A stretch of DNA of 64,000 nt from NCBI GenBank assembly GCA_018711185.1, contig DVIQ01000004.1, positions 21,629 through 85,628 of the forward strand, written 5' to 3'. Both the position numbers and the translations under genes were made by a program. A model generated the notes under the pieces. That model saw only the letters and a list, made by a program, of their open reading frames with translations, ran no database searches and was not told the origin of the DNA. The DNA is from Candidatus Limivivens intestinipullorum. Lineage in GTDB: Bacteria > Bacillota > Clostridia > Lachnospirales > Lachnospiraceae. Of the stretch, positions 48,698 to 58,160 are shown piece by piece (position 1 is the stretch's first letter; each line of letters starts with the position of its first letter).

Positions 48698-49180
48698 ATG
48701 GCACTGAGAACAATCCGTATCATGGGCGACAAGGTTTTAGAGAAAAAATGCAAAGAGGTAAAGGCGATGACCCCACGGACAAAGCAGCTGATCGGGGATA
48801 TGTTTGAGACCATGTACGACGCCTGCGGGGTGGGCCTTGCGGCGCCTCAGGTGGGAATTTTAAAAAGAATCTGCGTAATCGACACGGACGGCACCCCTTA
48901 CGTGCTGATCAATCCGGTGATTCTGGAGACGAGCGGAGAGCAGACCGGAAACGAGGGCTGTTTAAGCCTTCCCGGCCAGATGGGCGTGGTTACCAGGCCG
49001 AATTATGTCAAGGTTAAGGCTCTGAATGAGAACATGGAAGAGTACGTTCTGGAAGCCACGGAGCTTCTGGCCAGAGCCATTTGCCATGAGACGGAGCATC
49101 TGGACGGGATCATGTTTACCTCCCATGTGGAAGGGGACCTGATCGATGTCACCGAGGAGTATGAGGAGACCGAAGATTGA
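48698..49180 (+). CDS. def: Peptide deformylase
   Basis: A 160-residue metalloenzyme that removes the formyl group from new proteins. Its three motifs are GVGLAAPQVG, EGCLS with metal ligand C88, and H130-E131-T-E-H134 (HETEHLDG). GGAGGAGAAAAG precedes the ATG. It lies 15 bp before fmt, the enzyme that adds the formyl group, as in many bacteria. Confidence 0.97.
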   Translation: MALRTIRIMGDKVLEKKCKEVKAMTPRTKQLIGDMFETMYDACGVGLAAPQVGILKRICVIDTDGTPYVLINPVILETSGEQTGNEGCLSLPGQMGVVTRPNYVKVKALNENMEEYVLEATELLARAICHETEHLDGIMFTSHVEGDLIDVTEEYEETED

Positions 49181-49195
49181 AAGGAAGCTTCTGAA

Positions 49196-50188
49196 ATGAG
49201 AGTTGTTTTTATGGGAACCCCGGATTTCTCCGTGGGGACTTTGGAGGCGCTGATCGCCTCGAAGCATGAGGTGTGCGCGGTGGTGACCCAGCCGGATAAG
49301 CCAAGGGGAAGAGGAAAAGCCGTGCAGTTTACACCGGTAAAGGAAGTGGCTGTCCGGGAAAACATACCGGTTTATCAGCCAAAGAAGGTCCGGGATCCGG
49401 AATTTGTGGAAACGCTGAGAGGACTTGGGGCGGATGTGATCGTGGTCGTTGCCTTTGGCCAGATCATCCCCCAGTCAATCCTGGATCTGACAAAATACGG
49501 ATGCATCAACGTCCACGCCTCCCTGCTGCCGAAATACCGGGGGGCCGCGCCCATACAGTGGGCGGTAATCAATGGAGAGAGAGAATCCGGCGTGACCACC
49601 ATGCAGATGGACGCCGGGCTGGATACGGGAGATATGCTTCTGAAAACCGTGGTTCCCCTGGACGAGGAGGAGACCGGCGGAAGCCTGTTTGAAAAGCTTT
49701 CCAAGGCCGGGGCATCGCTTCTGCTGGATACCCTTTCCGGCCTTGAGGTCGGGACGATCGTACCCGAAAAGCAGGGGGAAACCACCACTGAGTACGCGAA
49801 AATGCTGACAAAGGACATGGGCAGAATCGACTGGAGCCGGGACGCCGTATCCATCGAGCGCCTGGTACGGGGGCTGAATCCCTGGCCCAGCGCTTACACG
49901 AAAATCAACGGCAAGACGCTGAAAATCTGGAAAGCCAGAGCGCTTTCGGAGGACGGAAAAAAGCAGGCTGTTTCCGAAAACGGCGGCGCGCCAAAGCCGG
50001 AGGAGAGCGGCCGTGGGGCTGCCGCGCCGGGAACGGTTCTGGCGGCGGAGGGCGGAAAGCTCTGGATTCAGACGGGAAGCGGCGCGCTTTCCGTGGAGGA
50101 GCTCCAGCTTGAGGGAAAGAAGCGCATGGACACGGCGGCATTTCTGCGGGGATATGCCATAAAGGAGGAGACCGTTTTATGCTCTTGA
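49196..50188 (+). CDS. fmt: Methionyl-tRNA formyltransferase
   Basis: A 330-residue enzyme that formylates initiator Met-tRNA. The catalytic domain has VVTQPDKPRGRGK, NVHASLLPKYRGAAPIQWAVI and MDAGLDTGDML; the C-terminal domain starts near WPSAYTKING. A low-complexity insert (about residues 250-272, GKKQAVSENGGAPKPEES) interrupts the C-terminal barrel compared with usual Fmt. Its last 10 bases overlap the next gene. Confidence 0.96.
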   Translation: MRVVFMGTPDFSVGTLEALIASKHEVCAVVTQPDKPRGRGKAVQFTPVKEVAVRENIPVYQPKKVRDPEFVETLRGLGADVIVVVAFGQIIPQSILDLTKYGCINVHASLLPKYRGAAPIQWAVINGERESGVTTMQMDAGLDTGDMLLKTVVPLDEEETGGSLFEKLSKAGASLLLDTLSGLEVGTIVPEKQGETTTEYAKMLTKDMGRIDWSRDAVSIERLVRGLNPWPSAYTKINGKTLKIWKARALSEDGKKQAVSENGGAPKPEESGRGAAAPGTVLAAEGGKLWIQTGSGALSVEELQLEGKKRMDTAAFLRGYAIKEETVLCS

Positions 50189-50919
50189 CCTATACGAATT
50201 CATTCTGGGGATACGGAGGCTACGGGACAGGTCTGTTCTTCGATCCTACCTATCTTCTGGTTCTGGCGGGCCTGATTTTGTGCCTTCTGGCCCAGGCCGG
50301 CGTAAAAAGTACCTTCGCGAAGTATTCCAGGGTGCGAAGCCGCAGCGGGCTCACCGGAGCGGAGGCCGCCAGACAGGTGTTAAACAGCGCGGGAATCTAT
50401 GATGTCTCAATCCAGAGAGTTTCCGGAAACCTGACGGACCACTACGATCCCAGGACGAAGGTGCTCCGCTTATCGGACAGCACCTACGCCTCGGCTTCCG
50501 TGGCCGCCGTGGGGGTGGCTGCCCATGAGTGCGGGCATGCCATCCAGCATCAGAAAGGATATGGCCCCCTGATGCTGCGAAGCACTTTGGTGCCCGCGGC
50601 CAACATCGGCTCTTCGCTGGCCTGGCCCATCTTTTTCGCGGGGCTGATTTTTTCCATGCAGCCGCTGCTGACGGCGGGAATTGTGCTGTTTGGGCTGGCC
50701 GTGCTGTTTCAGCTTGTGACCCTTCCGGTGGAAATCAACGCTTCCACCAGAGCGGTGAAAATCCTTTCAGGGACAGGACTTGTGACGGAGGAAGAAAAAG
50801 GCGGAGTGAAAAAGGTTCTGATGGCCGCTGCCCTGACGTATGTGGCGGCGCTGGCATCTTCCCTTCTTCAGCTGCTTCGTCTGATTATACTGGCAGGAGG
50901 TAGAAGACGGGATGACTGA
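50179..50919 (+). CDS. Membrane zinc metallopeptidase (YugP/DUF2268-like Zn-peptidase type)
   Basis: A 246-residue membrane protein. A first hydrophobic segment (residues 15-35, YLLVLAGLILCLLAQAG) is followed by a soluble part with the zinc motif H116-E117-C-G-H120 (AAHECGHAIQHQKGYGP), then two more hydrophobic segments and a C-terminal one near 215-235. This matches the YugP-type neutral zinc protease family; substrate unknown. It overlaps both fmt and rsmB, so it is firmly within the operon. In B. subtilis fmt and rsmB are adjacent, so this is an insertion relative to that order. Confidence 0.85.
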   Translation: MLLTYTNSFWGYGGYGTGLFFDPTYLLVLAGLILCLLAQAGVKSTFAKYSRVRSRSGLTGAEAARQVLNSAGIYDVSIQRVSGNLTDHYDPRTKVLRLSDSTYASASVAAVGVAAHECGHAIQHQKGYGPLMLRSTLVPAANIGSSLAWPIFFAGLIFSMQPLLTAGIVLFGLAVLFQLVTLPVEINASTRAVKILSGTGLVTEEEKGGVKKVLMAAALTYVAALASSLLQLLRLIILAGGRRRDD

Positions 50920-52267
50920 AGTCATTAATCTTCGGGAAATTATACTGGGCATTCTGATGGAGGTTATGGAAGAGGAAGAACAAAGCCATCAGGTTCTGCG
51001 CAGAGTTTTGGAAAAATACCAGTTTTTGGATAAACGGGACCGGGCTTTTATTTCCAGAGTGTCGGAGGGCACTCTGGAAAATCTGATTTTAATTGATTAT
51101 ATTATCGGACAGTTTTCCAGCGTGGCGGTGGCGGATATGAAGCCTTTGATCCGCAATCTCCTGCGTCTGTCCGTTTATCAGCTCAAATTCATGGACAGCG
51201 TTCCGGATTCCGCTGTCTGCAATGAAAGCGTAAAGCTGGCCCAGAAAAAGGGATTTTACAATCTGAAGGGCTTTGTGAACGGCGTGCTGCGAAGCATTGC
51301 CAGAAATTTGGATAAAGTGGTTTACCCGGACCGGGAGACGATGCCGGTGGCTCATCTGTCCGTTCTGTATTCCATGCCGGAGTGGATTGTGAAGGACTGG
51401 ATGAATCTTTACGGTTTCGATACGGTGGAGAAGATCTGCCAGGCGTTTCAGGAGCCCTCCCGGACCTATGTCCGGTGCAACTTCTCCAAAGCGTCCAAGG
51501 AGCAGATTATCGAGAGCCTGGCGGCCCAGAATATTCTGGCGGAGCCGTCGCCATATCTGGACTGCGCCCTTGAGCTGAAAGGCGTAAATTATCTGCAGGC
51601 GGTGGAAGCCTTTAAAAAGGGATGGATTCAGGTGCAGGACATCAGCTCCATGCTGGTGGGAGAGGCGGCGAATCCGGCCTGGTCGGATTACTGCATCGAT
51701 GTCTGCGCTGCCCCCGGAGGAAAGGCTTTGCATCTGGCAGATAAGCTTAAAGGAAGCGGCTATGTGGAGGCCAGGGATTTGACGGATCAGAAGGCGGACA
51801 GGATTCAGGAGAACATCGAGCGCGCCGGCATGATTAACATTCAGGCCATCGCGGCGGACGCCACGATCTTTTATCCGGCTTCCGTGGAAAAGGCGGACGT
51901 GCTTCTGGCGGACGTGCCTTGCTCCGGTCTTGGCGTGATCGGGCGCAAGCAGGATATAAAATATAAGATGACCCCGGCGAAACAGGCGGAAATCGTCAAA
52001 CTCCAGAGAAAAATCCTGGACACGGTGTTTCAGTATGTAAAGGTGGGAGGAACGCTGATCTACAGCACCTGCACCATCGGGGCGGAGGAAAACCAGTACA
52101 ATCTCAAATGGTTTCTGGATAATTATCCTTTCCGCCTGGAAAGTCTGGACCCGTATCTGCCCCAGGCCTGGAGAAGCAAGACAACCCAGGCCGGATATCT
52201 GCAGCTTCTGCCGGGCGTACATAAGGCGGACGGCTTTTTTCTGGCAAGACTTACGAGGATTGGATAA
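50912..52267 (+). CDS. rsmB: 16S rRNA (cytosine-967-C5) methyltransferase
   Basis: A 451-residue SAM-dependent m5C methyltransferase. The N-terminal 130 residues form a NusB-like RNA-binding domain (HQVLRRVLEKYQFLDKRDRAF). The catalytic domain has DVCAAPGGKALHLADKL for SAM, DVPCSGLGVIGR with the first cysteine, and IYSTCTIGAEENQ with the nucleophilic cysteine. The start overlaps the zinc peptidase gene by 8 bp and the stop overlaps rlmN by one base. Confidence 0.95.
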   Translation: MTEVINLREIILGILMEVMEEEEQSHQVLRRVLEKYQFLDKRDRAFISRVSEGTLENLILIDYIIGQFSSVAVADMKPLIRNLLRLSVYQLKFMDSVPDSAVCNESVKLAQKKGFYNLKGFVNGVLRSIARNLDKVVYPDRETMPVAHLSVLYSMPEWIVKDWMNLYGFDTVEKICQAFQEPSRTYVRCNFSKASKEQIIESLAAQNILAEPSPYLDCALELKGVNYLQAVEAFKKGWIQVQDISSMLVGEAANPAWSDYCIDVCAAPGGKALHLADKLKGSGYVEARDLTDQKADRIQENIERAGMINIQAIAADATIFYPASVEKADVLLADVPCSGLGVIGRKQDIKYKMTPAKQAEIVKLQRKILDTVFQYVKVGGTLIYSTCTIGAEENQYNLKWFLDNYPFRLESLDPYLPQAWRSKTTQAGYLQLLPGVHKADGFFLARLTRIG

Positions 52268-53382
52268 TGGAAAAAACAGATATAAAATCGATGGATTACC
52301 CGGAGCTTTCCGCTTTTTTGACCGGGATGGGCGAAAAGTCTTTCCGGGCGGGACAGATTTACCAGTGGCTTCATGAAAAGCTGGCTCAAAGCTTTTCTGA
52401 GATGACGAATCTGTCCGCGGCTTTGCGGGAACGGCTTAACGAAAGCTGCGAGCTCACCTGCCTGGAGCCTGTGGAGATTCTGACCTCCAGAATCGATGGA
52501 ACCCAGAAGTACCTTTTCCGCCTTGCGGACGGAAACGTCATTGAAAGCGTGCTGATGAAATACCACCACGGAAATTCCGTGTGCATTTCTTCTCAGGCAG
52601 GCTGCCGGATGGGCTGCCGGTTCTGCGCCTCCACCATCGGAGGACTCAAGCGGAATCTGACGCCGGCAGAGCTGCTGGAACAGGTCTATCAGATCCGAAG
52701 GCTTTCCGGAGAGCGGGTATCCAATGTGGTGCTTATGGGAACCGGAGAGCCTCTGGACAATTATGAAAATGTGAAAAAATTTATCTGTATGCTGAGTGAT
52801 GAGAGGGGACAGAACATCAGCGGACGGAATATTACCCTGTCCACCTGCGGGATTGTGCCGAATATCTATCGCCTTGCCAAAGAGGGGCTGCAGATTACCC
52901 TGGCCTTGTCCCTGCACGCGTCCAGTCAGGAAAAACGAAGAGATCTGATGCCCATCGCGAACAAATACAGTCTGGATCAGGTGATGGAAGCCTGCCGCAG
53001 CTACTACGATCTGACAGGAAGGAGACTTACCTTTGAGTACAGCCTGGTGGGAGGCGTCAATGATACCGTCAGGGATGCCCAGGAACTGGCCGGACTTGTG
53101 CGGGGGATGAACTGCCATATCAATCTCATCCCCGTAAACCCCATAGAGGAGCGGTCCTACGTTCAGTCTGACAAAAAAACCATTTTGAAATTCAAAAATA
53201 AACTTGAAAATTATGGAATTAATGTTACTATAAGAAGGGAAATGGGCAGGGATGTAAACGGCGCCTGCGGCCAGCTTCGCCGTCATTATATTGAGGAGAC
53301 AAAGGATACGCATTCCCTGCAGGATACGGGACAAACAGGGCCGATTTGTCCCAAAGGGACAGAAAGTGAGGAAGAAATATGA
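52267..53382 (+). CDS. rlmN: Dual-specificity 23S rRNA/tRNA (adenine-C2) methyltransferase
   Basis: A 371-residue radical SAM enzyme that methylates A2503 of 23S rRNA and A37 of some tRNAs. The cluster-binding motif is C113-RMG-C117-RF-C120. NVVLMGTGEPLDNYENV, LSTCGIVPNI and LALSLHASSQEKRRDLMPI are family signatures, and the C-terminal GRDVNGACGQL holds the second methyl-transfer cysteine. After the usual end there is a polar tail (KDTHSLQDTGQTGPICPKG) of some 25 residues. The stop overlaps prpC (ATGA). Confidence 0.96.
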   Translation: MEKTDIKSMDYPELSAFLTGMGEKSFRAGQIYQWLHEKLAQSFSEMTNLSAALRERLNESCELTCLEPVEILTSRIDGTQKYLFRLADGNVIESVLMKYHHGNSVCISSQAGCRMGCRFCASTIGGLKRNLTPAELLEQVYQIRRLSGERVSNVVLMGTGEPLDNYENVKKFICMLSDERGQNISGRNITLSTCGIVPNIYRLAKEGLQITLALSLHASSQEKRRDLMPIANKYSLDQVMEACRSYYDLTGRRLTFEYSLVGGVNDTVRDAQELAGLVRGMNCHINLIPVNPIEERSYVQSDKKTILKFKNKLENYGINVTIRREMGRDVNGACGQLRRHYIEETKDTHSLQDTGQTGPICPKGTESEEEI

Positions 53383-54122
53383 ATTCGTTTGGTCTGACAG
53401 ATGTAGGGAGGCGCAGAACCACTAATCAGGATTTTGTCTACATCAGTGAAACGCCTGTGGGGAATCTTCCGAATCTTTTCGTTGTCGCCGATGGAATGGG
53501 GGGCCATAATGCCGGAGATCTGGCATCCAGATACGCGGTGGAGCAGTTTTTAAAATCGGTAAAAGAGAACCCGGAGGAGAATCCGGTTTCCATTATGGAA
53601 GAGGCAGCCGAGGCGGCGAATTGGGAGACCTATCAGAAGGCGGGTACGGATCCGGCCCTGTTTGGCATGGGAACCACGCTGGTGGCGGCTTCGGTCTGCG
53701 AACATACGCTGTACGTGGGGAATATCGGAGACAGCAGACTGTATCTGATCGGCGACGGCATCCGTCAGATTACCAGGGATCACTCCCTGGTGGAGGAAAT
53801 GGTGCGCATGGGGGAGATCACAGCGGATCAGGCGCGCGTTCATCCGGATAAGAATATTATTACCAGAGCAATCGGTGTCAGGGGGAGAGCCAGGGTCGAT
53901 TTCTTTGAGGAGGAGCTGAGGCGGGAGGACATTATTCTGATGTGTTCTGATGGCCTTACAAACATGGTAACAGACGAGGAAATCCAGGGGATTGTAAAAG
54001 AAAGCCGGGATCTTGAGGACGCTGCCAGAAAGCTGGTCGCTCAGGCCAATGAAAGCGGCGGCAGGGACAATATTGCAGTGGTTTTGGTAAAACCGGTGAT
54101 GGGTGAGGTGAAAAAATGTTAA
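53379..54122 (+). CDS. prpC: PP2C-type Ser/Thr protein phosphatase
   Basis: A 247-residue metal-dependent phosphatase (Stp/PrpC). Motifs are DVGRRRTTNQDF, VVADGMGGHNAGDLAS, GNIGDSRLYLI, MCSDGLTNMV and SGGRDNIAVVLV, giving the metal-binding aspartates. It reverses phosphorylation by the PASTA kinase whose gene overlaps its stop codon by 7 bp. The pair is a conserved switch for wall growth, sporulation exit and metabolism in Firmicutes. Confidence 0.96.
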   Translation: MNSFGLTDVGRRRTTNQDFVYISETPVGNLPNLFVVADGMGGHNAGDLASRYAVEQFLKSVKENPEENPVSIMEEAAEAANWETYQKAGTDPALFGMGTTLVAASVCEHTLYVGNIGDSRLYLIGDGIRQITRDHSLVEEMVRMGEITADQARVHPDKNIITRAIGVRGRARVDFFEEELRREDIILMCSDGLTNMVTDEEIQGIVKESRDLEDAARKLVAQANESGGRDNIAVVLVKPVMGEVKKC

Positions 54123-56611
54123 AGGAAGGCATTTACATTCAGGACAGATATGAGATTATCGGAAAAATCGGCTCCGGCGGGATGGCGGATGTCTATAAGG
54201 CTAAGGATCATAAGCTGAACCGTTTTGTCGCGATCAAGGTCATGAAGCCGGAATTTCGGGACGACAAGGCGTTTATTACGAAGTTTCGGACGGAGGCCCA
54301 GTCTGCCGGAGGCCTGGAACACCCGAATATCGTAAATGTCTATGACGTAGGGGAGGATCACGGCGTTTACTTTATTGTCATGGAGCTGGTAGAGGGCATT
54401 ACCCTGAAGGACTACATCGAGAAAAAGCGGCGCCTTTCTGCCAGAGAGGCCACCAGCATCGCCATTCAGGTGTCCATGGGCCTGGAAGCCGCCCACAACA
54501 AAAACATTGTCCATCGGGACATCAAACCCCAGAATATCATTATATCCACAGACGGAAAGGTGAAGGTGACGGATTTCGGCATCGCCAGGGCCGCCACCAG
54601 CAATACCATCAGCTCCAGCGTCATGGGATCGGTTCACTACAGCTCTCCGGAGCAGGCCAGAGGCGGCTACAGCGATTACAAGAGCGATATCTATTCCCTG
54701 GGCATTACCATGTATGAGATGGTGACGGGACGCGTTCCCTTTGACGGGGACAGCACGGTGGCCATTGCCATCAAGCATCTCCAGGAGGAGATCCAGTCTC
54801 CCAGAAAATATGTGCCGGATTTGCCCTACAGCCTGGAGCAGATTATTCTGAAATGTACGCAGAAGAGCCCGGACAGACGGTACGCAAATATGGGAGAACT
54901 GATCCGCGACCTGAAAGAGTCCCTGGTAAATCCAAACGGAAACTTTGTGCGGATCGCTCCCACCAGAAATACGGACCGTACCGTGGTGATTTCAAAGGAA
55001 GAGCTTGAACGGATACAGCAGGGGGCCGACCGGCCAAAGACGGGCCAGGGCCATGCCTCGGAGGATCCGGGTTACGGCAATTATGCCGGAGGCTATACGG
55101 GGGGATCCCAGAGATACGCTCCCAGAGGCGGCTATGGTCAGAACCAGGGCGGCGCTTACGGCCAGGGAAACGCCTATGGCCAGGGAAACGGCTATGGTCA
55201 GAACCAGCCGCGGTACGGCCAGCAGGGCGGATACGATAATTATGAGGAGCCCAAGCAGGAGGAGCGCTATGTAAAGAAAAACAGGAAAAACGAGGAGGAC
55301 GATGACTACCGCAGGTCTGGCTTTGACCGGTTTATCACGGTGGGCAGCGTGATCCTTGGAATCCTGATTGTAGCGATTCTGATTGTCATTATTGGAAACG
55401 CCACGAATTTAATCGATCTGAGTTCCCTTCAGAACCGGTTTTTGGGAGGCGGCACTGCCGCTGTGACAGAGAGCAGTACGGATACAGAGGATACCGAAAG
55501 CGAAGAAGAAACCCAGTCCGAGGGAGAAACCCAGAGCGCTGCCAGCGAAGTGGATGAAGTGGTTGTGCCGGATCTGAAGGGATACACCAGGGAAGAGGCG
55601 GAGACAGCTCTGAATGAGCGCGGTTTGACGCCCCAGTACGGCGGAGAGCAGGCTTCTACAACGTATCAGGCGGGACAGGTGACCAGCCAGTCCCCGGCAT
55701 TTGGCAGTTCTGTGGCCAGAGGTACCACAGTGACCTATTATATCAGCAGCGGCGAGGGACAGGTAGCGGTTCCGGATGTGGCGGGAACGCCTTCGGATGA
55801 GGCGCTGGCGCAGATTTCCGCGGCAGGACTTGTGGCGGAAACCGTGGAGTACTACGTATCAACGGTTCCGGAGGGATATGTGATCTACACGAATCCCCAG
55901 GGAGGGACGCTGGTGGATCCCGGTTCCACAGTGACGGTGAATATCTGCAGGGCAGAAAACACGACCCAGACAGAGGCTCCTGTCCAGACGGAGGCTCCTG
56001 CCCAGACAGAGCCCTCTACTACAGGAAGTACCGAGGCGCCAACGGACAGCGGCAATGACGGGAATACGACGCCGCCTACGGATTATACGGGGCAGTCCGC
56101 AGCCACGGCCATTTCAGATCTGGAAGGTCAGGGATACCGGGTCATCCGGAGCGAGCAGACCAGTGACACAGTGCCGGCAGGCGATATCATCAGTCAGACA
56201 GTGGGAGAAGACGGCACCATCACTCTGGTGATCAGCGCGGGACCGCCGGATCAGCCGGTTACGGATCCGGCTTTAGACGGAGGCGTTTCCGGAGATGACG
56301 GCACCCAGGATGATACAGACGAGACAAAAGGAACGGATGATGTGGACGTAGAAGCGGTTTACGCATGCAATTCAGCTATTCCGGAACCGGACGGCTATGA
56401 TGGCCAGCCGGTTCGGATAGAGTTGACTCAGAACGGACAGACGACTACCCTTGTGGATGGCTCGTCTGTCTCCTTTCCTTATATACTGAATGAAAGAAGC
56501 AGCTCCGGGGCTTCCGGCGAGGTGGTTCTTTACATCCTGAATTCGGATACCTACGATGTGGAGCAGACGGTGGAGTACGACAGAGTGCAGTTTAAAAGGG
56601 TTGAATCATGA
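54116..56611 (+). CDS. prkC: PASTA-domain Ser/Thr kinase PrkC with Gly/Tyr/Gln-rich juxtamembrane region
   Basis: An 831-residue membrane kinase. The kinase domain (about 12-275) has GSGGMADVYK, ATP lysine K41, catalytic D135 (HRDIKPQN) and D153 (DFGIARA). Residues of about 320-378 are a low-complexity stretch built from GYGQ/GQGN-type units, followed by a charged segment and one membrane helix near 407-428. Outside are PASTA domains at about 482-548 and 549-615, a Thr/Pro/Glu-rich linker (TEAPVQTEAPAQTEPS), a third PASTA-like domain (about 655-720) and a C-terminal domain of unclear family. It senses muropeptides or lipid II in related species. Overlaps prpC and rsgA. Confidence 0.95.
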   Translation: MLKEGIYIQDRYEIIGKIGSGGMADVYKAKDHKLNRFVAIKVMKPEFRDDKAFITKFRTEAQSAGGLEHPNIVNVYDVGEDHGVYFIVMELVEGITLKDYIEKKRRLSAREATSIAIQVSMGLEAAHNKNIVHRDIKPQNIIISTDGKVKVTDFGIARAATSNTISSSVMGSVHYSSPEQARGGYSDYKSDIYSLGITMYEMVTGRVPFDGDSTVAIAIKHLQEEIQSPRKYVPDLPYSLEQIILKCTQKSPDRRYANMGELIRDLKESLVNPNGNFVRIAPTRNTDRTVVISKEELERIQQGADRPKTGQGHASEDPGYGNYAGGYTGGSQRYAPRGGYGQNQGGAYGQGNAYGQGNGYGQNQPRYGQQGGYDNYEEPKQEERYVKKNRKNEEDDDYRRSGFDRFITVGSVILGILIVAILIVIIGNATNLIDLSSLQNRFLGGGTAAVTESSTDTEDTESEEETQSEGETQSAASEVDEVVVPDLKGYTREEAETALNERGLTPQYGGEQASTTYQAGQVTSQSPAFGSSVARGTTVTYYISSGEGQVAVPDVAGTPSDEALAQISAAGLVAETVEYYVSTVPEGYVIYTNPQGGTLVDPGSTVTVNICRAENTTQTEAPVQTEAPAQTEPSTTGSTEAPTDSGNDGNTTPPTDYTGQSAATAISDLEGQGYRVIRSEQTSDTVPAGDIISQTVGEDGTITLVISAGPPDQPVTDPALDGGVSGDDGTQDDTDETKGTDDVDVEAVYACNSAIPEPDGYDGQPVRIELTQNGQTTTLVDGSSVSFPYILNERSSSGASGEVVLYILNSDTYDVEQTVEYDRVQFKRVES

Positions 56612-57489
56612 CGGGAAAGATCACAAAGGGGATCGGCGGCTTTTATTATATTCATTGTATGGAAAACGGCAGACTTTATGAATGCCGGGCAAAAGGGATT
56701 TTTCGGAAAGATAAGGTAAAGCCCCTGGTGGGCGATAATGTCGGCTTCGAGGTGATTGATGAAAAGGAGCGGACGGGAAATCTTGTCAGGATCCTTCCGC
56801 GGAAAAATACGCTGATCCGTCCCGCGGTGGCGAACATCGACCAGGCCCTGCTGATTTTCGCGGTGGAACAGCCAAAGCCCAGCTTTTATCTGATGAATCG
56901 TTTTCTGGTGATGATGGCGATGCAGGAAGTCCATACCGTCCTCTGTTTTAATAAACAGGATATCGGCGCGGAAGAGGACTGCCAGAGGCTTTCGGATGAC
57001 TTGCGGGGATTCGGAGGGAAAATCCTGTTTACCAGTGCCCAAAGGCAGACGGGAATCGACGAACTGCGGGCGCTTCTGCGGGGAAAGACCACCTCGGTGG
57101 CCGGTCCTTCGGGGGTGGGGAAATCTTCCCTGATCAATCTGCTCTGCCCGGACGCGAAGATGGAAACAGGCGGTATCAGCCGGAAAATAGACCGGGGCAG
57201 ACATACAACCCGCCACTGCGAGCTGTTTTGTGTGGAGGAAAATACGTTTATCATGGATACGCCGGGCTTCAGCTCTCTGGATCTGCCTTTTATGGAAAAG
57301 GAGGAATTGAAGCAGTATTTCCCGGAGTTTGTCAGGTACGAAGGCCAGTGTCGGTTTCAGGGATGCGCCCATATTAAGGAGCCGGACTGCCGTGTCAGAG
57401 AGGCAGTGGATCAGGGCGAAATCAGCCGCGCGCGCTACGAGGGCTATGTAAGTCTTTACGAGGAACTGAAAGAGAGGAGAAAATATTAA
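56608..57489 (+). CDS. rsgA: Ribosome small-subunit-dependent GTPase A
   Basis: A 293-residue circularly permuted GTPase that helps mature the 30S subunit. An OB domain (about 1-70) precedes the G domain with FNKQD (G4), GPSGVGKSSLINLL (G1) and DTPGFSSLDL (G3) in permuted order. The C-terminal zinc finger is CRFQGCAHIKEPDC. The start overlaps the prkC stop (ATGA) and the stop shares one base with rpe. In B. subtilis its homologue is a PrkC substrate. Confidence 0.96.
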   Translation: MTGKITKGIGGFYYIHCMENGRLYECRAKGIFRKDKVKPLVGDNVGFEVIDEKERTGNLVRILPRKNTLIRPAVANIDQALLIFAVEQPKPSFYLMNRFLVMMAMQEVHTVLCFNKQDIGAEEDCQRLSDDLRGFGGKILFTSAQRQTGIDELRALLRGKTTSVAGPSGVGKSSLINLLCPDAKMETGGISRKIDRGRHTTRHCELFCVEENTFIMDTPGFSSLDLPFMEKEELKQYFPEFVRYEGQCRFQGCAHIKEPDCRVREAVDQGEISRARYEGYVSLYEELKERRKY

Positions 57490-58160
57490 TGTACATTGTA
57501 TCTCCGTCGATTCTGGCGGCAGACTTTTCAAACCTTGGCAGGGAGATTAAAACGGTGGAGGAGGCCGGAGCCCGGTATCTTCACATCGATGTGATGGACG
57601 GTGTGTTTGTGCCCTGCATCTCTTTTGGAATGCCTGTTTTGGAATCTCTCCGAAAAGTGTCGGATATGCAGTTTGATGTGCACCTGATGATCGAGAAGCC
57701 GGAGCGGTATGTCCGGGAATTCGCGCAGCTGGGAGCGGATATCATTACGGTCCACGCAGAGGCCTGTACGCACATTGACCGGGTTCTGTCTCAGATTCAT
57801 TCTGCCGGGAAAAAGGCAGGGATTGCCCTGAATCCGGGTACCAGCCTTTCGGTGCTGGACTGTGTTTTGGAACTGGCGGATATGGTTCTGATTATGACGG
57901 TAAATCCGGGCTTCGGCGGACAGAAGTATATTCCGTACTGCACGGAAAAAATCCGGACGCTGCGCCGCCAGATACAGGAGCGGGGGCTTTTGGCGGACAT
58001 CGAGGTGGACGGAGGAATCAATGACGAGACGCTGCCCAGGGTGCTTGAAGCGGGCGCGAATGTGATTGTTTCCGGTTCCGGAATTTTTCGGGGAGATCCC
58101 GGTGAAAATGTAAAACAAATGCTGGCGGTATTTGAAAGCTATGAGAGGCAGAAAAAATGA
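57489..58160 (+). CDS. rpe: Ribulose-phosphate 3-epimerase
   Basis: A 223-residue TIM-barrel enzyme of the pentose phosphate pathway, interconverting ribulose-5- and xylulose-5-phosphate. Metal and catalytic positions are in SPSILAADFSNLG, LHIDVMDGVFVPCISFG, DVHLMIEKPERYV, MTVNPGFGGQKYI and IEVDGGINDETLP. Length is usual. It overlaps thiN by 4 bp. Confidence 0.97.
   Translation: MYIVSPSILAADFSNLGREIKTVEEAGARYLHIDVMDGVFVPCISFGMPVLESLRKVSDMQFDVHLMIEKPERYVREFAQLGADIITVHAEACTHIDRVLSQIHSAGKKAGIALNPGTSLSVLDCVLELADMVLIMTVNPGFGGQKYIPYCTEKIRTLRRQIQERGLLADIEVDGGINDETLPRVLEAGANVIVSGSGIFRGDPGENVKQMLAVFESYERQKK

Noticed and set aside
55100..55250. Short direct repeats in prkC considered as a CRISPR-like array
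   Set aside because: The repeats are in-frame codons for GYGQ/GQGN units with no spacers of constant length. No CRISPR array or cas gene was seen anywhere in the window.
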